From: Allotamlana fucoidanivorans
Lineage (GTDB): Bacteria; Bacteroidota; Bacteroidia; Flavobacteriales; Flavobacteriaceae
Assembly (NCBI RefSeq): GCF_045788535.1
Contig: NZ_CP074074.1
Location: forward strand, 2,914,001 to 2,978,000
Direction of reading: 5' to 3'
DNA: 64,000 bases
The notes under the pieces were generated by a model. It saw only the letters and a program-made list of their open reading frames with translations, did not search any database and had not been told where the DNA came from. Of this stretch, positions 18,965 through 28,656 are shown in pieces. Each line of letters opens with the position of its first letter. Within the stretch, counting starts at the first letter, position 1. A program made the translations under genes and the position numbers.

Positions 18965-20341
18965 ATGATAAAGAACGAGATTTTGAAAAGGGCAGTAGTT
19001 GCCATTTTATTTTTATGCATAGGATGGTCATGCAGTAGTAGTGACGCTGCAGATATAAAGGAAGATGATGATGAGGTTATTGTGACACCTCCTCCAGTTG
19101 ATGAGATTGTTTATGATGAAACAGGATGTTTGTATACATCTTATACAAACTTAGTAATGGCCGGTTACCAAGGTTGGTTTGCAGCTCAAGGCGATGACTC
19201 TAATAGAGGTTGGTACCATTATCAAAACCCTAAATGCGGTGGTTTTTTTCCGGGGTGTTCAAGTATTGATATGTGGCCAGATATGAGTGAATATACTGAG
19301 AAGTATGTGACGCCGTTTAAATATGAAGATGGTTCAGATGCCTATTTATATAGCCCATATGATGAGTCTTCAATCGATCTTCATTTTAAATGGATGAAAG
19401 AAAATAATATAGATGGCGTTCATATGCAACGATTTGTTGTAGAAATTCATTCTTCAAATCCTAAAGGGAAAAGACACTTTAATAAAGTGTTGGCAAATGC
19501 ATTAAAGGCTGCAAAAAAGTATGATAGAGCTATAAGTGTGATGTATGACCTTAGTGGATGTGATAGCCAAAAAGTAGCCTATTTAGAACAAGACTGGAAT
19601 GAGTTAGTACAAGAGTTTAATTTATTTGATAATGTTGAGCATCCAACCTATTTGCGTCATAACGGGAAACCATTAATGTCTATATGGGGTGTTGGGTTTA
19701 ACGATAATAGAAAGTATACCACAATTGATGTTGACCGTTTGGTTGGTAAATTAAAAGGGCCTAGAAACAAAGTGTCTATTATGTTAGGTGTGCCGTATTA
19801 TTGGAGAACATTTGGAAATGACACAGAAAATAATCAAGGATTACATAATTTGATAAAAAAGGTTGACATTATCATGCCATGGGCAGTAGGAAGATACAAT
19901 TCACCATCTAGCTATAATGCAGACAATGTCTATCAAGATATAAGATGGGCAGAATACAATAAAGTAGATTATGTGCCATTAGTTTTTCCCGGATTTACCT
20001 GGGGTAATTTGCAACAAACGCCTGAAAAATACCATGATATTCCTAGATTAAGAGGAGACTTTTTATGGAGGCAAGTTGCTGGTGCAAAGTTATCTGGAGC
20101 TAAGAGTTTATATGTGGCCATGTTTGATGAAGTAGATGAGGGAACAGCAATTTATAAAGTAAAACGTAATAAAGAAGTACCATTAAATGGTTACGGTCCA
20201 ACAAATGAAGAGAATAGATTTAAATATGTAGGGATTGAAGACGACTTAGATTCTGACTATTATTTATGGTTAACGGGGCAAGCCGCAAATTGGTTTCATG
20301 GAGAAGGTAGCTATAGCATTAATAAACCAAATCGTCAATAG
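18965..20341 (+). CDS. GH71/GH99-like endo-acting glycoside hydrolase, lipoprotein
   Basis: A 458-residue lipoprotein (lipobox IGWSC, Cys23, followed by an acidic linker) of the GH71/GH99-like clan, whose GH99 members cut inside alpha-mannans and high-mannose glycans. Family marks are MAGYQGWF (about 64-71), HFKWMKENNIDGVHMQRF, SVMYDLSG, and MFDEVDEGTA. The two Glu of the last motif (389 and 392) have the three-residue spacing of the catalytic pair known in GH99. I chose ATG 18965 over the TTG at 18941 because the signal peptide then starts normally. A GH92 gene follows; such endo/exo pairing is typical of mannan PULs. Substrate is inferred. Confidence 0.88.
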   Translation: MIKNEILKRAVVAILFLCIGWSCSSSDAADIKEDDDEVIVTPPPVDEIVYDETGCLYTSYTNLVMAGYQGWFAAQGDDSNRGWYHYQNPKCGGFFPGCSSIDMWPDMSEYTEKYVTPFKYEDGSDAYLYSPYDESSIDLHFKWMKENNIDGVHMQRFVVEIHSSNPKGKRHFNKVLANALKAAKKYDRAISVMYDLSGCDSQKVAYLEQDWNELVQEFNLFDNVEHPTYLRHNGKPLMSIWGVGFNDNRKYTTIDVDRLVGKLKGPRNKVSIMLGVPYYWRTFGNDTENNQGLHNLIKKVDIIMPWAVGRYNSPSSYNADNVYQDIRWAEYNKVDYVPLVFPGFTWGNLQQTPEKYHDIPRLRGDFLWRQVAGAKLSGAKSLYVAMFDEVDEGTAIYKVKRNKEVPLNGYGPTNEENRFKYVGIEDDLDSDYYLWLTGQAANWFHGEGSYSINKPNRQ

Positions 20342-20425
20342 TTTGAATTTTGATATTATTTTACATTTTATAAACAGTGTTTTTTACTGGTGTTAAGATG
20401 TTCATGACAGAGATTAAAATATAAA

Positions 20426-22693
20426 ATGAAAAAATACTTAAGAAATACATTGTTTTTTGGTGGAGCAGTTGTTATGTTTCTAATAGCTTGGTCCGTCTCA
20501 GATGATACTAAAATAAATAAAACGCTAGTTGATTTTGTTAACCCCTATATAGGTAATATTAGTCATTTGTTGGTGCCTACATATCCTACTATCCATTTGC
20601 CAAATAGTATGATGCGAGTATACCCAGAGAGAACTGATTTCACTTCAGATTTGTTAGATGGACTGCCTCTTATTATTACCAGTCATAGAGGAAGTTCTGC
20701 TTTTAATTTAAGCCCGTTTCAAGGAGAAGAAAAAGACATAAAGGAAGTAGTTAGATATAGCTATGATAATGAGCAGATAACACCATACTCTTATTCAGTT
20801 TATCTTGATGAACAAAACACATCTGTTAATTTTAGTGTGTCACATCAATCTGCTATTTATGAATTGGACTTTGAAAAAGATGATCTTGTTTATCTAGTAA
20901 TCAACTCAAAAAATGGCGGAATAAATTGGAATGGTAAAACGTTAACAGGTTATCAAATCATAGAGAATGATACTAAAGTGTATCTATATATGACAATTGA
21001 TGAAAACCCTGAAGACATTTTAGAACTTAAAAACAATGAGTTAGTAAAGAGATCGAGTAAAAACTATGAAAACTCCAATGTTGTATTAAAATTTACAAGA
21101 AACACAAAAAAATTACATATTAAATATGGAATCTCTTTTATTGATGAACAGCAGGCAAAACAAAATTTTGAAAGAGAGCTTCTGGATGAAAATATAGCAT
21201 CCTTAAGAACAAAAGGGAGAAACATTTGGAATGATGCATTAAGTAAGATTGAAGTTCAAGGAAGCAATGATGATGACAAAACCGTTTTTTACACATCTTT
21301 GTATCGAACTTTTGAACGACCAGTATGTTTGTCTGAAGATGGACGTTATTACAGCGCTTTTGACAATAGTGTTCATCAAGACCAAGGAAGACCCTTTTAC
21401 ACTGATGATTGGATTTGGGATTCATACAGGGCACATCATCCATTACGTATTTTAATTGACGCAAAAAAAGAAGAGGATATTATAAATTCTTTCATACTAA
21501 TGGCAGAACAAATGGATGAGTTTTGGATGCCAACTTTCCCTGAGGTTACAGGAGATAGTAGAAGAATGAATTCAAATCATGGTGTAGCTTCAGTAATTGA
21601 TGCCTATAAAAAGGGACTTAGAGGTTTTGATCTTGAAAAAGCATACGAAGCATGCAAAAATGGAATAGCCGAAAAAACACTAGCGCCTTGGTCAGGAATG
21701 CCTGCTGGGGAATTAGATGCCTTTTATAAAGAGAAGGGGTATTTTCCTGCATTGCATCCAGGAGAAGAAGAATCTGTCCCAGAAGTACATACATTTGAAA
21801 GCAGACAACCCGTTGCAGTTACTTTGGGTACGTCTTATGATGAATGGTGTTTAGCCCAAATAGCCAAAGAACTTGGAAAAAATGAAGATTATCGTATTTT
21901 TTTAGATAACTCTTTTAATTACAGAAACCTATTCAACCAACAAACTCATTTTTTTCACCCAAAGGATGACAAAGGTAACTTTATTGAACCCTTTGATTAT
22001 AAGTTTTCTGGTGGTATGGGAGCTAGAAAGTTTTACAGTGAAAATAATGCTTGGACTTACAGATGGGATGTGCAGCATAATGTAAAAGATTTAATAGATT
22101 TAATGGGAGGAAAAGTATCTTTTGTTAAACATCTGGACAGTACATTTGCAGAGCCATTAGGAAGAAGTAAATATGCGTTTTATGCTCAGTTACCTGATCA
22201 AACAGGTAATGTTGGGCAATTTACTATGGCTAATGAGCCATCATTGCATATTCCTTATTTATATAATTATGCAGGGCAACCTTGGAAAACTCAAAAGCGT
22301 ATTCGTACTCTTTTAAAACAGTGGTTTAGAGAAGATTTAATGGGCATTCCTGGAGATGAAGATGGAGGCGGAATGACGTCATTTGTAGTGTTTTCGCAAC
22401 TTGGGTTTTATCCTGTTACTCCAGGTATGCCTATTTATAATATTGGAAGCCCTGTATTTGAACATGCAACAATTCATTTAGAAAATGGAAAAGATTTTAC
22501 CATAATAGCCAAAAATTATAACCAGGAAAACAAATACATTCAATCAGCGAAATTGAATCAAAAAGAATGGAATAAGCCTTGGTTTTCACATGATGATATT
22601 ATAGATGGAGCTGTTTTGGTTTTAACAATGGGAGATAAAGCTAATAAAATGTGGGGTAGTTCTGCAGAAATGGCACCTCCTTCTGTTGATTAA
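20426..22693 (+). CDS. GH92 family alpha-mannosidase-like protein, divergent class
   Basis: A 755-residue exported protein with an N-terminal hydrophobic signal and GH92 architecture: an N-terminal beta-sandwich (about 35-250) and a C-terminal alpha/alpha barrel. GH92 enzymes are calcium-dependent exo-alpha-mannosidases. The acid-like Glu lies in SENNAW (about 539) and the GDED motif at about 643-646. The N-terminus reads VNPYIGNISHLLVPTYPT instead of the usual GTGGHGHTFPGA, and the segment after GDED is GGGMTSF instead of CGQMSAW, so the substrate site differs from the classical type. Its close paralogue is the gene at 30068. It follows a GH71/99-like gene by 84 nt and precedes a strong hairpin. 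Confidence 0.88.
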   Translation: MKKYLRNTLFFGGAVVMFLIAWSVSDDTKINKTLVDFVNPYIGNISHLLVPTYPTIHLPNSMMRVYPERTDFTSDLLDGLPLIITSHRGSSAFNLSPFQGEEKDIKEVVRYSYDNEQITPYSYSVYLDEQNTSVNFSVSHQSAIYELDFEKDDLVYLVINSKNGGINWNGKTLTGYQIIENDTKVYLYMTIDENPEDILELKNNELVKRSSKNYENSNVVLKFTRNTKKLHIKYGISFIDEQQAKQNFERELLDENIASLRTKGRNIWNDALSKIEVQGSNDDDKTVFYTSLYRTFERPVCLSEDGRYYSAFDNSVHQDQGRPFYTDDWIWDSYRAHHPLRILIDAKKEEDIINSFILMAEQMDEFWMPTFPEVTGDSRRMNSNHGVASVIDAYKKGLRGFDLEKAYEACKNGIAEKTLAPWSGMPAGELDAFYKEKGYFPALHPGEEESVPEVHTFESRQPVAVTLGTSYDEWCLAQIAKELGKNEDYRIFLDNSFNYRNLFNQQTHFFHPKDDKGNFIEPFDYKFSGGMGARKFYSENNAWTYRWDVQHNVKDLIDLMGGKVSFVKHLDSTFAEPLGRSKYAFYAQLPDQTGNVGQFTMANEPSLHIPYLYNYAGQPWKTQKRIRTLLKQWFREDLMGIPGDEDGGGMTSFVVFSQLGFYPVTPGMPIYNIGSPVFEHATIHLENGKDFTIIAKNYNQENKYIQSAKLNQKEWNKPWFSHDDIIDGAVLVLTMGDKANKMWGSSAEMAPPSVD

Positions 22694-22776
22694 AGTTTTG
22701 AGTTAGTTTTATTTAGTTTTGAGTGTATTGTTATCCTATTATAGTAAGATAACGGTATTGTTTAGTTTATTAGTTG

Positions 22777-22800
22777 GAAGGGGTGAAAACCCCTTCTTTT
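22777..22800 (+). terminator. Strong hairpin between GH92 and alkaline phosphatase genes
   Basis: GAAGGGGT (22777-22784), loop GAAA, ACCCCTTC (22789-22796), then TTTT. A perfect 8-bp stem with a stable tetraloop and a short T run. It could end transcription after the GH92 gene or act as a partial terminator before the phosphatase pair. No phased array was found after it. Confidence 0.75.
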
Positions 22801-22848
22801 AGTTGTAAAGTTTAAAAAAAAAATATTTTTAAAAATAATTAAGCAATA

Positions 22849-23979
22849 ATGGATAGTTTAGTAAAAGTTAGTTTAATTGGTTTTTGCTTGTTTGTTGTGT
22901 CATGTGCTTCAAAAAAAGAACTTTTATCAAAAAAATGTATACAACGCCCAAAAAATGTTATTCTTTTAATAAGTGATGGGGCCGGTTTATCTCAAATTTC
23001 ATCATCATTTTTTTTTAAGGATGATGTTCCAAATTATTCAAGGTTTAATAATATAGGACTTATTAAAACATCCTCATTAGTACAGGATGTAACAGACTCA
23101 GCGGCAGGAGCCACTGCATTTTCATGTGGTGAAAAAACTTACAATGGAGCTATAGGTGTTGCTAATGATTCTACTAACCTAGAAACAATTGTTGAGATTG
23201 TACAGAATAAGGGAGTGAAAACAGGGCTTATAGCTACTTCTTCTTTGACACATGCCACACCAGCTAGCTTTTTCGCCCATGCCGTTAGCCGTAATATGGA
23301 GGAAGAAATTGCTTTAGATTTAACGAAATCTAAAGTTGATTTTTTTGCAGGTGGTGGTGTGAAATATTTTAATAAGCGAAAGGATGGTGTAAATTTATTA
23401 GATTCTAATGGTTTGAGTGATTGCCATATAAATACGAATCAGCTAGAAGATTTTGAAAATATAAAAAGGTATAGTAGAGTGGGATACTTACTTGCATCTA
23501 ACGAAATGCCAAAGGTATCAGAAGGACGAGGGAACTTTTTACAGAATGCCACAGATTTAGCTATTAAGTTTTTAAGTAAGGATAATCATCCTTTTTTTAT
23601 TATGAGTGAGGGCTCACAAATTGATTGGGGAGGGCATCAAAATGATGGAGATTATCTTGTTTCAGAATTGATTGATTTTGATAACACTATAGGCAAGGCT
23701 TTAGATTATGCCGAGAAAGATGGTAACACATTGGTAGTTGTTACTTCAGATCATGAAACAGGAGGTTTTACCCTTTCTGGGAAGATAAAAAAAGGAGCTG
23801 ATGGGTCTAAATATGGAGATTATTCAGAGGTTGGAATGTCTTTTTCAAACGGCGGACATTCAGCTACATTAATTCCGGTTTTCGCTTATGGGCCTGGTGC
23901 AGAAATATTTAATGGTATTTATGAGAATACAGAGGTGTTTCATAAAATCATGCAAGTTACAGGTTGGAAAAAGAAATGA
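22849..23979 (+). CDS. Alkaline phosphatase, lipoprotein
   Basis: A 376-residue phosphomonoesterase of the PhoA-like superfamily with lipobox VVSC (Cys19). Metal and catalytic motifs are in order: ILLISDGAGLSQ (first metal Asp), TDSAAGATAFSCG (nucleophile Ser84), MSEGSQIDWGGHQNDGD, VTSDHETGG, and a final GGHSATLIPVFAYG. Length is short but complete for the bacterial form. Within a mannan PUL it most probably removes phosphate from phosphorylated sugars or phosphomannan fragments at the envelope. It precedes a metallophosphoesterase by 22 nt. Confidence 0.93.
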   Translation: MDSLVKVSLIGFCLFVVSCASKKELLSKKCIQRPKNVILLISDGAGLSQISSSFFFKDDVPNYSRFNNIGLIKTSSLVQDVTDSAAGATAFSCGEKTYNGAIGVANDSTNLETIVEIVQNKGVKTGLIATSSLTHATPASFFAHAVSRNMEEEIALDLTKSKVDFFAGGGVKYFNKRKDGVNLLDSNGLSDCHINTNQLEDFENIKRYSRVGYLLASNEMPKVSEGRGNFLQNATDLAIKFLSKDNHPFFIMSEGSQIDWGGHQNDGDYLVSELIDFDNTIGKALDYAEKDGNTLVVVTSDHETGGFTLSGKIKKGADGSKYGDYSEVGMSFSNGGHSATLIPVFAYGPGAEIFNGIYENTEVFHKIMQVTGWKKK

Positions 23980-24001
23980 TATCCATAATATTTAGATATT
24001 T

Positions 24002-24793
24002 ATGAGAAGATTACCTGTCAGTATTTTTATGCTATGGTTCTTGTCATGTCATCAAATCAAACAAGAGTCGTTTAATTTTGTTCAATTGTGTGATATACAA
24101 CTAGGAATGGGAGGTTATGCGCATGATAAAAAAACATTTGAGCAAGCCGTAAAACAAATAAATCTTCTTAAACCTGATTTTGCTATAGTTTGTGGTGATT
24201 TGGTTAACAATGCCACAGATAGTTCGTATGCCGATTTTAAAACTATTGTAAATAAATTTAGAATACCGTATTATCTGGCTGCTGGAAATCATGATGTTGG
24301 TAATGTTCCTGATAAAAAAAGTTTAACTTATTATAGAAATAGGATAGGGAAAGATTATTATAAGTTTAAAAATAAAAAATCTACGTTTGTAGTGGTTAAT
24401 ACACAGCTATGGAACGTGGAGGTTCAAAGTGAATCAGAGCAGCATCATATTTGGTTCAAGAACACATTGGATAGTTTAGAGAAAACAAAGGAAAATATTT
24501 TTGTAGTGGGACATTATCCATTGTATATCAAGTCCCCTAATGAATCTGATGAATATTTTAATATTCCAATCCAAAAACGAGAAGAGATTCTCAATTTATT
24601 AGTAAAAAACAAGGTTAAAGCATATTTGTCAGGACACAAACATGAAACGATTATTAATACCTATAAAAACATTCAGTTAGTAACAGGAGAAACAACTTGT
24701 AAAAATTTTGATAATAGACCGTTAGGATTTAGATTTTGGACTGTATCGCAGGATTCTATATCTCATAAGTTTATCAGGTTAATAGGTTTTTAA
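24002..24793 (+). CDS. Calcineurin-like metallophosphoesterase, lipoprotein
   Basis: A 263-residue lipoprotein (lipobox WFLSC, Cys16) with all calcineurin-type metal motifs: CDIQLG (variant of DxH, with Gln-Leu in place of the His), CGDLVNNA, AAGNHDVG, VGHYPLY and SGHKHE. Enzymes of this fold cleave phosphomonoesters or diesters with two metals. It directly follows the alkaline phosphatase and ends the leading operon; a diesterase/monoesterase pair would be suited to opening and clearing phosphodiester-linked sugars, but that is inferred. Confidence 0.88.
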   Translation: MRRLPVSIFMLWFLSCHQIKQESFNFVQLCDIQLGMGGYAHDKKTFEQAVKQINLLKPDFAIVCGDLVNNATDSSYADFKTIVNKFRIPYYLAAGNHDVGNVPDKKSLTYYRNRIGKDYYKFKNKKSTFVVVNTQLWNVEVQSESEQHHIWFKNTLDSLEKTKENIFVVGHYPLYIKSPNESDEYFNIPIQKREEILNLLVKNKVKAYLSGHKHETIINTYKNIQLVTGETTCKNFDNRPLGFRFWTVSQDSISHKFIRLIGF

Positions 24794-24901
24794 GTACGAC
24801 ACTTTTTCTTAAGATGCTTTTTTTAAAGAAACTATCCCATAAAGTGACACAATATTAATTACTTGTGTAGAGAACTACATGTTTTTTCTTTTTATCCTTC
24901 A

Positions 24902-24968
24902 ATTAAAGCAATATTAACTCTTAATTAATTGAATATTCATCATAAATTAATTAACGATTCTAATTTTG
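24902..24968 (+). promoter_or_regulatory. 11-bp phased TTAA array and -7 element before the GH92 operon
   Basis: Units start at 24902, 24913, 24924, 24935 and 24946: ATTAAAGCAAT, ATTAACTCTTA, ATTAATTGAAT, ATTCATCATAA, ATTAATTAACG. The fourth has TTCA instead of TTAA. A perfect TAATTTTG (TAnnTTTG) follows at 24961-24968, 14 bp after the last TTAA, and the ATG is at 25026. A second possible pair, TTTG 24965-24968 with TAAATGTG 24989-24996, is also present. Confidence 0.65.
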
Positions 24969-25025
24969 GTTGCAGTTAATTGATCATCTAAATGTGATGA
25001 TTAATCTAATTTCAACTTTATAATT

Positions 25026-27320
25026 ATGAAAAACAAGCTATGGGGCGTTCTTTTATTAGGAACGTTATTTTTTACTAGTTGTGATGAAAAAAGAGGGCAT
25101 TCAGAAGCGGTCACAATTTCAAAAGATAATACAGAATATGTAAATCCTTTTATTGGAACTGGAGGACATGGCCATACTTTTCCGGGTGCAACAGTACCTA
25201 ATGCTATGGTACAATTAAGTCCAGACACAAGAACAGCTGGTTGGGATGCTTGTGGTGGGTATCACTACACTGATAGATCCTTAAAGGGCTTTAGTCATAC
25301 TCACCTTAGCGGAACGGGGATTGGTGATTTAGGGGATTTTCTTTTTATGCCTTTTACAGGCAAAACTAAATTAGAAGCAGGCAGTCCTGAAAATCCAGAT
25401 GAAGGTTTTAGAAGCCGATTTAGTCATGACGATGAATTAGCTGAACCAGGTTATTATTCGGTAAAATTATTAGATTATCGTATTAAGGCTGAATTAACGG
25501 CATCTACAAGGGTTGGTTTTCATAAATATACATTTCCAGACCATGCCGATAAGAAGCTAATAATTGATACAGATCATACTGTTCACGACAGAAATGTGGT
25601 AAATAGTACCATAACTGTGTTGAGTGACACAGAAATTAGCGGTTATAAGCACATTAAAGGTTGGGCGCCAAACAGGCATATTTATTTTTATGCAAAATTC
25701 AACCAGGCGTTTGATGCTGAGTTGTTCAAGGATAAAATAGCTCAAGAATCGCTAAACGAAGTAACAGGTAGAAAGCTGTTAGCCGTCCTTAACTTTAAAG
25801 GCGATAAATCTGAACCTTTGTTAATAAAAGTTGGGATATCTTCTGTTGATGCTCAAGGTGCTAAAAATAACCTTGAAAAAGAAGTAAGAGATTGGGACTT
25901 CGATAGAGTAAAACAAGAGGCACATACCCTCTGGAAAAAGCATTTAGATCAAATTGAAGTAGAAGGAGGAAGTGAAGACGAAAAAACCATTTTCTATACT
26001 AGTTTATATCATACAGGAATGAGTCCCTATGTTTTTAGTGATGTTGATGGACGTTACAGAGGTATGGATCAAAAAATATATACTTCAGACAAAAATATTT
26101 ACACTGTATTTTCTTTATGGGATACCTTCAGAGCCTTTCATCCATTGTTAAACATCACTCAGCCAGAGAAAAACAATGCATTCATAAATACATTATTAAC
26201 CAAGTACGACCATGGAGGGGTTTTGCCAAAATGGGAATTAAATGGGAATTATACTGGTTGTATGATAGGTTACCATTCAATACCTGTAATTGTTGATGCT
26301 TACTTTAAAGGTATTAGAGATTTTGATATAGAGAAAGCCTACAAGGCTATGATACATGCTTCAACATATAATGATACTGGTATTTTGTTTCCTTCAGAAG
26401 ATGTGAAGGAGAAAGTATCTCCAATGGCTAAAAAATACAATGAAGAGTTAGGATATATTCCTTCAGATTTAGAAAATGAATCTGTTTCAAAAGCATTAGA
26501 GTATGCTTATAACGACTGGTGTATTGCTCAAATGGCCAAAGACCTTGGGAAAACAGAAGATTACGAGCGTTATTTGGAGCGTTCTAAGCGTTACCTTAAG
26601 TACTTTGATAAAGAAACAGGATTTATGAGAGGGCTTCAAAGTAATGGTGAGTTTAGAGAGCCTTTTGATCCTAAATACTCTCAGCATAGAAAAGATGATT
26701 ATGTAGAAGGCAACGCATGGCAGTGGACATGGTTTGTGCCCCACGATGTTAATGGCCTAGTAGAGCTAATGGGAGGTAAAGAAAAATTTATTGGAAAATT
26801 AGACGAATTATTTACCACCAGTTCTGAAATTAAAGGAGAACATGTGTCTAGTGATATTTCTGGTTTAATTGGTCAATATGCTCATGGTAATGAGCCAAGT
26901 CATCATATTACGCACATGTATAATTTTGTTGGTCAACCTTGGAAAACACAAAAGCTAACCGATGATATCATGTCTACCTTATACTTTAATCACCCTAATG
27001 GTTTATCAGGTAATGAGGATTGTGGGCAAATGTCTGCGTGGTATATTTTAAATGCTATGGGCTTCTATTCATTTAGCCCAGGAAATGACACCTATTCTAT
27101 CGGTCGTCCAATCTTTGATAAAGTCACCATTAACCTGACCAATGGTAAAAAATTTACGGTAGTAGCTAAAAATAATGATCCAAAACACCTATACGTTCAA
27201 TCTTTAAAATTGAATGGAGTTGATTTAGAGGCACCTTTTTTTACTCATAAAGACATTGTAGAGGGGAGTACCATCGAGTTTGAAATGGGGCCATTAGAAA
27301 ACAAAACATTATTCAACTAA
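25026..27320 (+). CDS. GH92 family alpha-mannosidase, classical class
   Basis: A 764-residue lipoprotein (lipobox FFTSC, Cys19, then Asp-Glu) with the classical GH92 sequence. The N-terminal domain opens with VNPFIGTGGHGHTFPGAT and carries FSHTHLSGTGIGDLG. The catalytic barrel has VEGNAWQWTWFVPHD with the probable general acid Glu561, and GNEDCGQMSAWYILNAMGFY with the base region at about 662-666. GH92 enzymes release alpha-linked mannose with inversion, using calcium. First gene of the second PUL operon, with its own phased promoter; a GH71/99-like gene follows 11 nt later. Confidence 0.94.
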   Translation: MKNKLWGVLLLGTLFFTSCDEKRGHSEAVTISKDNTEYVNPFIGTGGHGHTFPGATVPNAMVQLSPDTRTAGWDACGGYHYTDRSLKGFSHTHLSGTGIGDLGDFLFMPFTGKTKLEAGSPENPDEGFRSRFSHDDELAEPGYYSVKLLDYRIKAELTASTRVGFHKYTFPDHADKKLIIDTDHTVHDRNVVNSTITVLSDTEISGYKHIKGWAPNRHIYFYAKFNQAFDAELFKDKIAQESLNEVTGRKLLAVLNFKGDKSEPLLIKVGISSVDAQGAKNNLEKEVRDWDFDRVKQEAHTLWKKHLDQIEVEGGSEDEKTIFYTSLYHTGMSPYVFSDVDGRYRGMDQKIYTSDKNIYTVFSLWDTFRAFHPLLNITQPEKNNAFINTLLTKYDHGGVLPKWELNGNYTGCMIGYHSIPVIVDAYFKGIRDFDIEKAYKAMIHASTYNDTGILFPSEDVKEKVSPMAKKYNEELGYIPSDLENESVSKALEYAYNDWCIAQMAKDLGKTEDYERYLERSKRYLKYFDKETGFMRGLQSNGEFREPFDPKYSQHRKDDYVEGNAWQWTWFVPHDVNGLVELMGGKEKFIGKLDELFTTSSEIKGEHVSSDISGLIGQYAHGNEPSHHITHMYNFVGQPWKTQKLTDDIMSTLYFNHPNGLSGNEDCGQMSAWYILNAMGFYSFSPGNDTYSIGRPIFDKVTINLTNGKKFTVVAKNNDPKHLYVQSLKLNGVDLEAPFFTHKDIVEGSTIEFEMGPLENKTLFN

Positions 27321-27331
27321 TATTAGATTTT

Positions 27332-28621
27332 ATGAGTTTAAGATATAATTTATGGCTAGTTTGTATGCTTGTATCTATATCATTTCAAGCACAAGATAAA
27401 CATACGAGAATAAGTAAATATCCAAGTTATAAAGGCTTGGTAATGGCTGGTTACCAGGGGTGGTTTAGAGCGCCAGGTGATGGTTCTGGTTCTAAATGGG
27501 GGCATTATGGAGCTAATGGAAAATTTGATAAAGATCATAATACCATTGATTTTTGGCCAGATGTCTCTCAATATGAAAAAACATATGAAACTAGTTTTAA
27601 GTTTCCTGATGGTACCAAAGCAAGAGTGTTTAGTTCTTTTGATAAAAGCACAACAGACCTACATTTTAAATGGATGAAAGACTATGGAGTTGATGGTGTT
27701 TTTATGCAACGTTTTTTTGGGGTTGCAAAGCGTTATAATGACCCTAATAAATCTGAAGACGTTATTTTGAAGAATGCAATTAATGCAGCAGAAGTTAATA
27801 ATAGAGCCGTAGCGGTAATGTATGATTTGTCTGGATTAAATCCATCTACGGATGATTGCTCTTATGTTATCGAAGACTGGAAAAAACTTGTAGATAACTT
27901 AAAAGTCACAAAAAGCGAAAACTATTTACATCACAATGGAAAACCTTTAGTAACTATTTGGGGGTTAGGTTTCCCTGATAGACCTTATGATATTAGGAAA
28001 ATAGGCGTTAATAGGTTGATTGACTTCTTAAAAAATGATCCAGAGTATGGCGGTTGTTCAGTCATGCTTGGTGTGCCTACTTATTTTAGAGAGTTAGACA
28101 AAGACTGTTTGCCAGATCCTTACTTACATGAGGTAATCCGTTCTGCAGATATTGTATTGCCTTGGATGGTACAACGTTTTACGCCGCTACTACATCAAGA
28201 TGAAATACGATATAGAGACCACGTAATGGCAGATATTAAATGGTGTAAAGAAAACCAAGTAGACTATGTGCCCTTAGTGTATGCAGGATTTAGCTGGCAC
28301 AACTTATCAAAACGAAATCCTGGTCTGGCTAGACACACGTCATACGGCGCTATTCCTCGTGTTGGAGGAAAGTTTTTTTGGGATTTAGCTTATAATGCAA
28401 TTGCAGCTGGTGGAGAGATGCTTTACATAGGCATGTTTGATGAAGTAGATGAAGGGACAGCAATTATTCCTGTACTAAATGATCCGCCAAATAGTAAAGA
28501 TGCTCATTTTGTAGGTAATGACAATGTACCATCAGATCATTATTTGTTTTTAACAGGGCAGGCAGGAAAAATGCTCCGAAAAGAGATTCCATTGCGCTAT
28601 AAAATGCCAACAAGAAATTAA
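27332..28621 (+). CDS. GH71/GH99-like endo-acting glycoside hydrolase
   Basis: A 429-residue secreted enzyme. The signal peptide is about 20 residues and ends SFQAQ; there is no lipobox Cys. Family marks are MAGYQGWFRAPGDG, HFKWMKDYGVDGVFMQRF, VMYDLSG, VTIWGLGFPDRPYD and GMFDEVDEGTAI. The paired Glu at 371 and 374 keep the GH99 spacing. It is the smallest of the three family members here and almost a bare catalytic domain. Lacking a lipid anchor, it is probably periplasmic, unlike the lipoprotein at 18965. It sits between GH92 and a sulfatase in one operon. Confidence 0.88.
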   Translation: MSLRYNLWLVCMLVSISFQAQDKHTRISKYPSYKGLVMAGYQGWFRAPGDGSGSKWGHYGANGKFDKDHNTIDFWPDVSQYEKTYETSFKFPDGTKARVFSSFDKSTTDLHFKWMKDYGVDGVFMQRFFGVAKRYNDPNKSEDVILKNAINAAEVNNRAVAVMYDLSGLNPSTDDCSYVIEDWKKLVDNLKVTKSENYLHHNGKPLVTIWGLGFPDRPYDIRKIGVNRLIDFLKNDPEYGGCSVMLGVPTYFRELDKDCLPDPYLHEVIRSADIVLPWMVQRFTPLLHQDEIRYRDHVMADIKWCKENQVDYVPLVYAGFSWHNLSKRNPGLARHTSYGAIPRVGGKFFWDLAYNAIAAGGEMLYIGMFDEVDEGTAIIPVLNDPPNSKDAHFVGNDNVPSDHYLFLTGQAGKMLRKEIPLRYKMPTRN

Positions 28622-28656
28622 GATTTTTAAGTGTAGTATTTAAGAAAGATTAAATC

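Noticed and set aside
22694..22776. Repeated AGTTTTGAGT copies after the GH92 gene as a regulatory array
   Set aside because: Two short copies about 23 bp apart with no link to a -7 element; more likely chance in A+T-rich sequence.
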